Notes under the pieces: generated by a model
The model's input: the letters and a program-made list of their open reading frames with translations, nothing else
The model's database searches: none
What the model was told of the DNA's origin: nothing
Shown here: positions 1-6,446 of the stretch, piece by piece
Layout: each line of letters begins with the position of its first letter
Numbering within the stretch: position 1 is the stretch's first letter
Origin: Bacteroidales bacterium
GTDB taxonomy: Bacteria; Bacteroidota; Bacteroidia; Bacteroidales; UBA1556
DNA length: 6,591 nt
Direction: 5' to 3'
NCBI GenBank assembly: GCA_029939445.1
Contig: JAOZSY010000147.1
Location: 1-6,591, forward strand
Translations under genes and position numbers: made by a program

Positions 1-853
1 AATCTTTAGCATCATAAGGATCAATTGTGCAAGTAAATATATCTCTACAATCGCGACGATTCTTTATTTCTGATTTGCTAACCTTATTATCAATTTTAGC
101 TGCTTCCTGCTCCACTATTTTAGAAAAAGAAAGTGCAAAATCATTATCAGCAACTATGGATAGCATTTCCACATTATTATTCCCCGGCTTACCAAGCACT
201 TTAGCAACCTCACCAAAAGGATTTCTGGAACGCATGGGCCAATCCACAAAATCCACAAGTACTTTTTCTCCATTTTTGGCTTTATTTAATTTATCCAATG
301 GCACAAAGAAATCAAAGGGCATATTTTCCTTATCAGGAATAACAAATGCATACTTATTGGATATTTCTATAACGCCAACAAACTGCGTTTTCTTTCTTTC
401 AAGAATTTCGATAACCTGTCCTTCAACCTTTCTTCCACCACGCTTTGGGAATAAGCTCACAGATACTCTATCGCCATGAAAAGCATGGTTGGTATTATTA
501 GAACCAACAAATACATCTTCATCCAACTCTTTACAAATAATATAAGCCTTGCCAGTTTTTTTCATATCAACCACTCCCTCAACCATCTTAGTTTGAGTAA
601 AGTCAGTTATATATTCCTCTTTAAGTTTATACTTTCCTTTTTGCTTACTATCAATAATACCGTCATTCAACATCTTTACCAACATTTCGTCAATAAGCCT
701 TCGCCCAGCCTTATCACCAATGCCAAGCATTCGCCCCACTTGTTTATAATTATACGATGTATGAGGGTTCTTTGCAAAAACAGAAACTATCTGTTGCATA
801 AAAGAATTTTTTAAAGTTCTTTTCTTTGGTTTACGTGTTGATTTTTTCGACAT
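1..853 (-). CDS. rnr: Ribonuclease R (RNase R / VacB family), N-terminal part, cut by window edge
   Basis: RNase R is a processive 3'-to-5' exoribonuclease that degrades structured RNA in the cytoplasm and helps in RNA quality control. The frame is open from an ATG at 853-851 to the window edge, giving 284 codons; the family is usually over 700 residues, so more than half lies outside. Residues 1-14 are a basic tail (SKKSTRKPKKR). Residues 15-70 fit the winged-helix domain (VGRMLGIGDKAGRRLIDEML). Residues about 80-135 (VEGVVDMKKTGKAYI, then FHGDRVSV) and 140-225 fit the two cold-shock/OB domains. The RNB domain opens with RRDCRDIFTCTIDPYDAKD at the edge. Asp278 and Asp284 match the first two of the four metal-binding aspartates; the other two lie beyond the window. 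The ATG is chosen because it follows a promoter-like element by about 23 bp and gives the expected N-terminal extension. The gene is transcribed away from the ROK kinase. No frameshift is visible. The family assignment is secure. Confidence 0.95.
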   Translation of the reverse strand, partial: MSKKSTRKPKKRTLKNSFMQQIVSVFAKNPHTSYNYKQVGRMLGIGDKAGRRLIDEMLVKMLNDGIIDSKQKGKYKLKEEYITDFTQTKMVEGVVDMKKTGKAYIICKELDEDVFVGSNNTNHAFHGDRVSVSLFPKRGGRKVEGQVIEILERKKTQFVGVIEISNKYAFVIPDKENMPFDFFVPLDKLNKAKNGEKVLVDFVDWPMRSRNPFGEVAKVLGKPGNNNVEMLSIVADNDFALSFSKIVEQEAAKIDNKVSKSEIKNRRDCRDIFTCTIDPYDAKD

Positions 854-857
854 AGTT

Positions 858-894
858 ATTATTATTGTGTTGTATGCAAATATACAATAATAAT
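858..894. repeat. 11-bp perfect inverted repeat around the rnr promoter
   Basis: ATTATTATTGT (858-868) is repeated exactly in reverse complement as ACAATAATAAT (884-894), with a 15-bp spacer that contains most of the rnr -7 box. A second, smaller inverted repeat with a different centre, TGTAT-N6-ATACA, lies at 871-875 and 882-886. The arms bracket the promoter, so they could be an operator. They are low-complexity ATT triplets in AT-rich DNA, so chance is a real alternative. A hairpin in the rnr mRNA is unlikely, because the distal arm would lie upstream of the predicted transcription start. Confidence 0.35.
877..884 (-). promoter_or_regulatory. Promoter -7 element for rnr
   Basis: Read on the minus strand, these bases are TATATTTG, a perfect match to the Bacteroidota -7 consensus TAnnTTTG. 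Transcription would begin near 870, leaving a leader of about 17 nt before the rnr ATG at 853. No TTG -33 element is seen at the usual spacing, so the call rests on the -7 box and its position. Confidence 0.5.
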
Positions 895-1004
895 CACGAA
901 TCCATATTAAGCTATCATGTTAATTTACAAAAATCTAAAGACTCTTTATTTTTATTTATAATGCAATTCCAATAAAAATAAATCAATCTTACAAAATAAT
1001 AATG

Positions 1005-1012
1005 CATCTTTG
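1005..1012 (+). promoter_or_regulatory. Possible -7 element for the ROK kinase gene
   Basis: CATCTTTG differs from the Bacteroidota consensus TAnnTTTG only at its first base. It ends 29 bp before the kinase ATG, giving a leader of about 20-25 nt, a normal distance. No TTG -33 element is present at the expected spacing. The rest of the 188-bp intergenic region (854-1041) is AT-rich and shows no other gene or recognisable RNA. Confidence 0.35.
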
Positions 1013-1041
1013 CAACATAAATATTGAACAAACCATAACAA

Positions 1042-2019
1042 ATGACACAAGTAGTATTAGCGATAGACCTAGGAGGCACAAGTGCCGACTTTGCATTTAT
1101 TGATTTTGCAGGGGAAATACTTTATAAAGAGAATATTCCTTCAACAGATTTTGACACGGCTAATAGCTTTGTTCAATTGACAAAGAAGCGAGCGGAAAAA
1201 GCTATTGCTACTAAAAAGCTTGATATAAACGTTAGAGCAATTGGTATTGGTGCCCCAAACGGAAATTACTATCGTGGAACTATCGAATTTGCTCCTAACT
1301 TAAATTGGAAAGGAATTATTCCCATTGCTGATTACTTTAAGATGGCTTTTGGAGGCACACCATGCTTTCTTACCAATGATGCTAATGCTGCTGCTATTGG
1401 CGAAGGAATGTTTGGCAATGCTCAAAATGTTAAAGATTTTATTATGATAACACTGGGCACAGGAGTGGGCAGCGGTATTGTAATTAATAATGAGCTTATT
1501 TATGGTAATGATGGATTTGCTGGCGAACTTGGACATGTTATTGTAAAAGATGATGGCAGAAAATGTGGCTGTGGCAGAAATGGCTGTTTGGAAACCTATG
1601 CATCTGTAACAGGGATAAAAAGAACTATTATTAAACTACTTATGGATAATAAGTTTGAGAGCGAACTAAAAGGAGTAAGCTTTGAACAATTAAGTGGAAA
1701 AATGATTGAACAAGCAGCATTAAATGGTGACGCCCTAGCTCTTGAAGCATACAACTATACAGGAAATATACTCGGTAAAGCTTTAGCAAATTTTGTCGCA
1801 TTTAGCAGTCCTAATCTAATAGTACTATTTGGTGGATTAGCACAATCTGGCGATTTAATATTAAATCCTACAAAAGCTGCCATGGAAAATAACCTATTGA
1901 AAATATATAATGGAAAGGTACCTATTATTCTATCTGGGCTTAAGGGTAATAATGCTGCAATACTTGGTGCAGCTGCTCTAGCGTGGAAAGAAATGGGTGT
2001 TAAGAAAATGGCTGTATAA
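1042..2019 (+). CDS. ROK-family sugar kinase, probable glucokinase
   Basis: ROK-family kinases phosphorylate hexoses with ATP in the cytoplasm; glucose to glucose-6-phosphate is the commonest activity for a protein of this type. The 325 residues match the family's usual length. Residues 9-13 are the phosphate-binding motif DLGGT. N112-D113 in LTNDANAAA carries the catalytic aspartate. LGTGVGSG (138-145) is the second phosphate loop. E162-L-G-H165 contacts the sugar. H165 with C175, C177 and C182 (CGCGRNGC) forms the ROK zinc site. LFGG (262-265) is the adenosine-side motif. All key residues are present. The protein lacks an N-terminal winged helix, so it is an enzyme rather than a NagC/XylR-type repressor. 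The gene is divergent from rnr and convergent with the EamA gene, so it is probably monocistronic. Glucose is inferred as substrate; mannose, fructose, N-acetylglucosamine or another sugar cannot be excluded, so no symbol is given. Confidence 0.92.
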   Translation: MTQVVLAIDLGGTSADFAFIDFAGEILYKENIPSTDFDTANSFVQLTKKRAEKAIATKKLDINVRAIGIGAPNGNYYRGTIEFAPNLNWKGIIPIADYFKMAFGGTPCFLTNDANAAAIGEGMFGNAQNVKDFIMITLGTGVGSGIVINNELIYGNDGFAGELGHVIVKDDGRKCGCGRNGCLETYASVTGIKRTIIKLLMDNKFESELKGVSFEQLSGKMIEQAALNGDALALEAYNYTGNILGKALANFVAFSSPNLIVLFGGLAQSGDLILNPTKAAMENNLLKIYNGKVPIILSGLKGNNAAILGAAALAWKEMGVKKMAV

Positions 2020-2027
2020 TTGGAATT

Positions 2028-2921
2028 CTATTTAAATAGTGCTTTCTTCTTATTTACAAATAACACACCTACTAATATCATTGATATCCATATAATAAAT
2101 GATGGCTTAAACAATTCGCCATCAATAAAGCCAATAATACTTGCCACTATAGGAATTAGGTAAGTAACTGAAGCTGTAAAAAGCACACCCGAGATTTTAA
2201 TTAGGTAATTAAACATAACAATTGCAAATGCAGAGCCAACTATACCAAGCACTGCTGGATATATAAGATACGGCAATGCTCCAGCTTGCAATATTGTATT
2301 AGTAAAATCGGTTCCAACAATCAGAAAAACACTTATTAAGGGAAGCATTATCACATAACTTACTGAAGCAATTGTAATAGGGTTGGTATCTGTTAGTTTA
2401 TATTTAACTATGTTTAGATTAAACGCATAAAACAAGGTTGCAAGAATTACATATGCTGAGTATTGAATATTAATATCCATATGCCCATCATTTTTAGCAA
2501 CTATTATCATTACAGCTCCTATAAACCCTAGAATAATTCCAATGTAATTCAGTCGTCTTGCCTTAAGATTAAAGAATATTAGTCCCACAATAAGAGCAAA
2601 TAATGGAGTTGTTGAATTAAGGATTCCTGCCAAAGAACTATCAATTCCCATTTGTGCGGTTGCAAAAAGAAAAGCAGGAAAAGTATTACCAATAAACCCA
2701 ACTATTACTATCCAAAACCACTGATCTCTAGATAATCCACGCATTCTACTAATAGCAAAAGGAATTAATACTATGCCTGCAAATATAATACGCAGCGACC
2801 CTAATTCAGTATTTGAATAAACCTCTAATGCTCGTTTCATTAAAATAAAAGAGCTCCCCCATATTAGGACTAATGAGAATAGTAATGTCCAATGCAAATA
2901 TTTACTAATAAATTCTTTCAC
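2028..2921 (-). CDS. EamA/DMT-family transporter (ten-helix, RhaT/YdcZ-like)
   Basis: This is an inner-membrane permease of the drug/metabolite transporter superfamily. Substrates in the family range from amino acids to purines and sugars and cannot be read from sequence here. From the GTG at 2921-2919 the protein has 297 residues, the usual length, with two EamA repeats of five helices (about residues 10-141 and 154-289). Typical motifs are WGSSFILMK at the first helix (21-29), LNSTTPLFALIVG in helix 4 (101-113) and TYLIPIVASIIG in helix 9 (253-264); a KKK-containing tail ends the protein. The frame runs upstream to a TTG at 2981, but a full -33/-7 promoter occupies that stretch, and the TTG is itself the -33 box. 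The GTG lies about 22 nt after the predicted transcript start and just before the first helix. The gene converges on the ROK kinase with an 8-bp gap and diverges from the B12 operon. No terminator is visible at its 3' end, so the two convergent transcripts may overlap. Confidence 0.88.
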   Translation of the reverse strand: MKEFISKYLHWTLLFSLVLIWGSSFILMKRALEVYSNTELGSLRIIFAGIVLIPFAISRMRGLSRDQWFWIVIVGFIGNTFPAFLFATAQMGIDSSLAGILNSTTPLFALIVGLIFFNLKARRLNYIGIILGFIGAVMIIVAKNDGHMDINIQYSAYVILATLFYAFNLNIVKYKLTDTNPITIASVSYVIMLPLISVFLIVGTDFTNTILQAGALPYLIYPAVLGIVGSAFAIVMFNYLIKISGVLFTASVTYLIPIVASIIGFIDGELFKPSFIIWISMILVGVLFVNKKKALFK

Positions 2922-2949
2922 TATTGTATAGTTTATTTTTAACAAGGCA

Positions 2950-2981
2950 CAAAAGTATAATAAAGCTACAAGATATTTCAA
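2950..2981 (-). promoter_or_regulatory. Bacteroidota-type promoter for the EamA transporter
   Basis: On the minus strand a TTG (-33 element, 2981-2979) is followed after 21 bp by TACTTTTG (2957-2950), a perfect TAnnTTTG -7 box. This is the best full promoter match in the window. Transcription would begin near 2944, about 22 nt before the GTG at 2921. It therefore sets the start of the transporter gene and rules out the longer reading from 2981. Confidence 0.65.
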
Positions 2982-3024
2982 TAAAAAAAAATAAAATATT
3001 TCTTCCTATTTAAGATTATTAAAT

Positions 3025-3032
3025 TACTTTAG
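3025..3032 (+). promoter_or_regulatory. Possible -7 element for the B12 uptake operon
   Basis: TACTTTAG is one base away from TAnnTTTG. It would start transcription near 3038-3040, directly before the 5' strand of the riboswitch closing helix, which is the expected arrangement. No TTG -33 element is found at the usual spacing. The site lies back to back with the divergent EamA promoter, so the two share about 75 bp of control DNA. Confidence 0.4.
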
Positions 3033-3040
3033 CCGCTGAA

Positions 3041-3241
3041 ATTTTGGTGTTCTATTTTTATATCTTAAAATAGGATTAAAAGGGAATCTAGTGAGAATCT
3101 GGAACTATACCCGTAGCTGTAAGCTCTAAAAAAGCTTTTACACAAAATACCACTGTTGCGATAAAATCGGGGCGGGAAGGTTGTAAAAGTTGAGTAAGTC
3201 AGAAGACCTGCCAAGAATTAATTCATTATTTAAGAACACTA
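3041..3241 (+). promoter_or_regulatory. Cobalamin (vitamin B12) riboswitch
   Basis: Cobalamin riboswitches bind adenosyl- or related cobalamins and normally repress B12 uptake and synthesis genes. Conserved parts appear in the right order. The closing helix P1 pairs 3045-3053 (TGGTGTTCT) with 3233-3241 over nine pairs including one G-T. GGGAA is at 3082-3086. A stem TCTAG/CTGGA (3087-3091 with 3099-3103) closes the conserved loop TGAGAAT. CCCG is at 3110-3113 and GCTGTAAG at 3116-3123. The near-invariant B12 box AGTCAGAAGACCTGCC is at 3197-3212. A peripheral arm is closed by CTTTTACA (3135-3142) with TGTAAAAG (3182-3189), with CGAT/ATCG inside; TGTAA (3118-3122) could instead pair with TTACA (3138-3142). 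The BtuB-like gene starts 43 bp after P1, and a T7 run follows P1 at 3245-3251. The aptamer is clear; whether it acts on transcription or translation is not. Confidence 0.93.
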
Positions 3242-3284
3242 CGCTTTTTTTATTTTGAATATGTTCGGGATTAAACTTTAAAAG

Positions 3285-5201
3285 ATGACTTATTATAAAC
3301 TTTTAGTTTTTTGGTTAATCATAGTATCAGCTCTAGATTCTTTTGCGCAGGAGCCTGATAGTATAATTGTGCTTAAACAGGTAGAAATAAAAGCAGAACG
3401 AATTCTTGAAAAGCAAACCCATACCCGGTCTACGCAAGTAATACCAAAGGTTGCACTAAAAACCTACTCCACAAATACACTGAGCGATTTACTTTCCAAA
3501 ACCACAAATATTACCATTAATCAATATGGCGCTAGTGGCTTAAGCTCCGTTTCTATGCGTGGCGGCAATGCCAATCATACAGCAATATTATGGAATGGAT
3601 TTAATATACAGGATCCACTTAATGGTGGCTTTGATTTATCATTATCCACAGTAAACCTAATTGATGAAATAGATATTAATTATGGTGGAAATAGCGCATT
3701 ATTTGGTAGCGGAGCAATGGGGGGCAGTATTCAGTTAAATAATAAAGCAAAGTATAATTCAGATTTTGGAGTTGGTTTTACTCAAAGTATTGGCAGTTTT
3801 GGAAAGAGGAATAGTCTATTTAGTATTTCATATGGCAATAAAAAACTATTTTTAAGAACAAGGGTATTTTACTCATATATTAAAAATGATTTTGAGTATA
3901 AAAACTATGCAAAAAAGAACTATCCAATTGACACTTTGGAGAATGCGGCAATAAAGCAATATGGATTTCTGCAGGAAGTTTCTTATAAAATAAATAGTAA
4001 GAATGAGATTAACGCTCAGCTATGGTATCAAAATAATTATAGCGAAATAGCTCCAAATATGACTGTTATAAATGGCTACGCTACTCAATATGATGAGTTT
4101 TTGCGTACAGCAGTAGCATATATAAGAAAAGGCAAAAAGCTAGATTTAGAAATTAGAAACGGATTGTTTTTTACAAAATTACAATTTATAAAACCTGAGA
4201 TAAATCTTGATGCAAACCATAGCTCACTTAATAATATTACTGAAGCTATTGCAAATTATAAAATCACAAAATACCATTCTGTACTTTTTGGTATTAATAA
4301 TAACTTTATAAAAGCCGAATCTGATAATTATAATAATGCTCAAAAGCTAAACAAAACAGCACTATTTCTATCTTATAAATACTCCTTGAATAGAAAAGCT
4401 CTATTTACTGCAAATATAAGAACAGAAGCTGTAGATACCGAATTTAAACCCTTTACATTTGGATTAAAAGGAGAATACTTTATATTAAAAAGCCTTAGTA
4501 TAAATAGCAGTATTAGCAAAAACTATCGCACTCCAAGCTTTAATGACTTATACTGGATTGGGGCATATGGCAAAGGCAATCCCGACCTTAAAGATGAATA
4601 TGGCTACTCTGCTGATTTGGGCGCAAACCACAGAGCTGCTTTCAAGAAACTAGGCATTGAAACAAACCTAAGTGTATATTATAGCCGCCTTTCTAACCTT
4701 ATACATTGGCAGCCAGAAGGAAATACATGGACACCTAAGAATAAGAAACTAGTTGACACAAAAGGCGTGGAGCTAAGGATAAATTCTAATTACAAGCTCA
4801 CAAAAAATACATCTGTATTTCTTAATGCATCATACACTTATACCGATTCGCAGCTAAAAGAGAAAGCTGATAACGAAAGCGATAATATACTAAATAAACA
4901 ACTTATATATATTCCATTTTATCAAGCAAATGGACTTATTGGATTACAATATAAAAAACTACGTGGCGATATTATTGTAAAATATGTAGGCCAAAGATAT
5001 ACTACTGCTGATAATACTAATTGGTTAGACAAATATATAATTACTGACCTTAGCTTAAACTATACGGTTAATTATAAGAAAGTTAACGGAAGCATTTTCT
5101 TTAAAGCAAATAATATATTCAATACTTATTATATGATAAGGGAATGGTTTCCTACTCCACTTATAAACTATGAAATTGGAATAAATATAAATTATAACTA
5201 A
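3285..5201 (+). CDS. btuB: BtuB-like TonB-dependent vitamin B12 receptor
   Basis: This outer-membrane receptor imports cobalamin into the periplasm using energy from TonB-ExbB-ExbD. It has 638 residues, close to the 614 of E. coli BtuB. A signal peptide spans residues 1-21, with likely cleavage after SFA and Q22 as the first mature residue. A TonB-box-like stretch (IIVLKQVEIKA, 27-37) follows. The plug domain covers about 43-152 and holds the conserved SVSMRGGNANHTAILWNG (88-105), NIQDP (107-111) and GSGAMGGSIQL (141-151). The rest is a beta-barrel, with the receptor signatures RTPSFNDLYW (415-424) and GNPDLKDEYG (431-440) and a conserved C-terminal region from NNIFNTYY (609). The last residues are INYN, so the usual terminal aromatic residue is one position in. 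B12 as ligand is inferred from the riboswitch upstream and the BtuG-like partner 9 bp downstream; on sequence alone it could be another small TonB receptor. It lacks the N-terminal carboxypeptidase-like domain of SusC proteins. Confidence 0.9.
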   Translation: MTYYKLLVFWLIIVSALDSFAQEPDSIIVLKQVEIKAERILEKQTHTRSTQVIPKVALKTYSTNTLSDLLSKTTNITINQYGASGLSSVSMRGGNANHTAILWNGFNIQDPLNGGFDLSLSTVNLIDEIDINYGGNSALFGSGAMGGSIQLNNKAKYNSDFGVGFTQSIGSFGKRNSLFSISYGNKKLFLRTRVFYSYIKNDFEYKNYAKKNYPIDTLENAAIKQYGFLQEVSYKINSKNEINAQLWYQNNYSEIAPNMTVINGYATQYDEFLRTAVAYIRKGKKLDLEIRNGLFFTKLQFIKPEINLDANHSSLNNITEAIANYKITKYHSVLFGINNNFIKAESDNYNNAQKLNKTALFLSYKYSLNRKALFTANIRTEAVDTEFKPFTFGLKGEYFILKSLSINSSISKNYRTPSFNDLYWIGAYGKGNPDLKDEYGYSADLGANHRAAFKKLGIETNLSVYYSRLSNLIHWQPEGNTWTPKNKKLVDTKGVELRINSNYKLTKNTSVFLNASYTYTDSQLKEKADNESDNILNKQLIYIPFYQANGLIGLQYKKLRGDIIVKYVGQRYTTADNTNWLDKYIITDLSLNYTVNYKKVNGSIFFKANNIFNTYYMIREWFPTPLINYEIGININYN

Positions 5202-5210
5202 ATAAAAACA

Positions 5211-6308
5211 ATGACTATGAAAACAAATTTATTATTGATACTTGCTCTAGCAGCAGGTTTATTTTTTACGGCTTGTAAAAAAGAAAGTGTAGAAGAAGAA
5301 CCAACTCCAGAGCCTGTAGATAATGGCTATGCAGAAGGCGTACTAATTTCTAACGAAGGTGCTTTTGGAGCAGGTAACGGAAGTATTTCTTATTTTGATA
5401 CAGATAAAAATACTATTACAAACGAATTATTCAAAACTGTAAATAATATACCTCTAGGAGATATTGTACAGTCGGTTTACCGAGGCGAAAAGTACACCTA
5501 TGTTTGTGTAAATGCTTCAAATAAAATTGAGGTTATTAATAGCAAAACTTTTGAAACTGTAGCAACTATTACCGACATACCTCAACCACGTTTTGCAATT
5601 GAGAACGATGGCAAACTTTATGTAAGTTGTTGGGGAAATGGAGGACAAATTAAAACCATTGATACAGAAAGTAATCTAATAATTGATTCGATAATGGTAG
5701 GAACAGGGCCAGAAGGAATAGCAATCGCTGCTAACAAACTTTTTGTTGCCAACAGTGGTGGATTTGGTATTGACAGCACTATTTCGGTTATAGATCTTAG
5801 TAATAATAATATTTCTACAATTATTCTTGATGCCTATAATCCAGGCTCATTAGCCGTTGATGCAAGTAGTAATGTGTGGGTATTGGCTAAGGGAAATATT
5901 ATTTATGATGCTTCATGGAATCCAATTGGACATAATCCATCAAAGTTATTCTCTATAAATAGTACTACAAATTCCATTGGAAAAACAATCAACCTGTTCG
6001 CAGATAAGCATCCTGCAAGAATGGCAATTAGTGGAAATAAAGAACGTATTTATTATGGTGCTGGCTATGGTTTTACTGGTATTTTTAAACTTAATATCCA
6101 TGACACATCAGCTGATCCTAATTCATTTATCGATGGCGATTATTATGGTTTCTTGGTGAATGAAAATAATGAAGAGATATTTGCACTTTCGGCACCTTTT
6201 GGAGCAAATGGGCTATTAACAAGATATGCTGCTAATGGAGATAAAATTGATGAAAATGAAGTAGGTATTTTTCCAAATGGAGGAGTAAGCAAAAGAGTTG
6301 GTCAATAA
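5211..6308 (+). CDS. btuG: BtuG-like surface lipoprotein, YncE/DUF5074-type beta-propeller
   Basis: In Bacteroides, BtuG lipoproteins sit on the cell surface, bind cobalamin very tightly and pass it to BtuB. This 365-residue protein fits that role. A hydrophobic signal peptide ends in the lipobox FTAC, with lipidated Cys22. KKESVEEE and then PTPEPV follow, an acidic stretch resembling the Bacteroidota surface-export signal, and then a flexible linker to about residue 40. The remainder shows repeated beta-propeller blades, for example LISNEGAFGAGNGSISYFD (45-63), NKIEVINSKTFETVATI (104-120), VGTGPEGIAIAANKLFVANS (163-182) and PGSLAVDASSNVWVLAKG (211-228). These are YncE-like and consistent with seven blades. 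Two ATGs are available, at 5211 and 5217; the second gives the more typical MKTN start, and the true one is undecided. The gene shares the riboswitch-controlled transcript with btuB. Cobalamin binding is inferred from context and fold, not from recognised ligand residues. The alternative is a generic YncE-like protein. Confidence 0.8.
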   Translation: MTMKTNLLLILALAAGLFFTACKKESVEEEPTPEPVDNGYAEGVLISNEGAFGAGNGSISYFDTDKNTITNELFKTVNNIPLGDIVQSVYRGEKYTYVCVNASNKIEVINSKTFETVATITDIPQPRFAIENDGKLYVSCWGNGGQIKTIDTESNLIIDSIMVGTGPEGIAIAANKLFVANSGGFGIDSTISVIDLSNNNISTIILDAYNPGSLAVDASSNVWVLAKGNIIYDASWNPIGHNPSKLFSINSTTNSIGKTINLFADKHPARMAISGNKERIYYGAGYGFTGIFKLNIHDTSADPNSFIDGDYYGFLVNENNEEIFALSAPFGANGLLTRYAANGDKIDENEVGIFPNGGVSKRVGQ

Positions 6309-6411
6309 TTTTTACCAATAAAAAAGCTAAACCTTCAATAATATTCATTGCTTCAAAGTTGCTAATATACGCCTTTAAACAAAATATTATCAATTGTAAA
6401 AAATAATATAT
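6309..6411 (+). other. 3' untranslated stretch between the BtuG-like gene and its terminator
   Basis: About 100 bp of AT-rich DNA separates the stop codon from the terminator hairpin. I see no convincing gene, promoter or structured RNA in it. It is probably the 3' untranslated region of the B12 operon. Confidence 0.5.
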
Positions 6412-6446
6412 AAAGAGTATTTTGCGCAAGCAAATACTCTTTTTTT
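6412..6446 (+). terminator. Intrinsic terminator of the B12 uptake operon
   Basis: AAAGAGTATTT (6412-6422) pairs perfectly with AAATACTCTTT (6432-6442). After one bulged T (6423), two further G-C pairs (GC 6424-6425 with GC 6430-6431) close a GCAA tetraloop (6426-6429). A run of seven T (6440-6446) overlaps the 3' arm. The A-rich 5' arm could also give some function on the minus strand. It closes the plus-strand transcript, so the operon appears to hold only the two genes seen here. Confidence 0.85.

Noticed and set aside
27..814. Two plus-strand open frames (27-479 and 476-814) opposite rnr
   Set aside because: They lie antisense to a clear RNase R reading frame that continues through both. 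Their translations show no recognisable domain and have the low-complexity look of a shadow frame.
1300..1536. Minus-strand open frame of 78 codons inside the ROK kinase
   Set aside because: It is antisense to the conserved catalytic part of the kinase, and its peptide resembles no family.
1042..2019. ROK-type transcription repressor (NagC/XylR-like)
   Set aside because: The DLGGT kinase motif begins at residue 9, so there is no room for the N-terminal DNA-binding domain.
2028..2039. Perfect 12-bp palindrome CTATTTAAATAG
   Set aside because: It has no loop and no following T run, is all A/T at its centre and falls in the last codons of the transporter, so it is neither a terminator nor a convincing protein site.
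5977..6159. Plus-strand open frame of 60 codons inside the BtuG-like gene
   Set aside because: It is wholly inside a well-supported coding region in another frame, with no promoter or plausible start context.
3285..6308. SusC/SusD-type glycan uptake pair
   Set aside because: The receptor is only 638 residues and lacks the N-terminal carboxypeptidase-like domain. The lipoprotein is a beta-propeller rather than a helical SusD, and the leader is a cobalamin riboswitch.
6232..6429. Minus-strand open frame of 65 codons, hydrophobic
   Set aside because: It overlaps the end of the BtuG-like gene, starts inside the terminator hairpin and reads AT-rich DNA, which gives Leu/Ile/Phe-rich peptides by composition alone.
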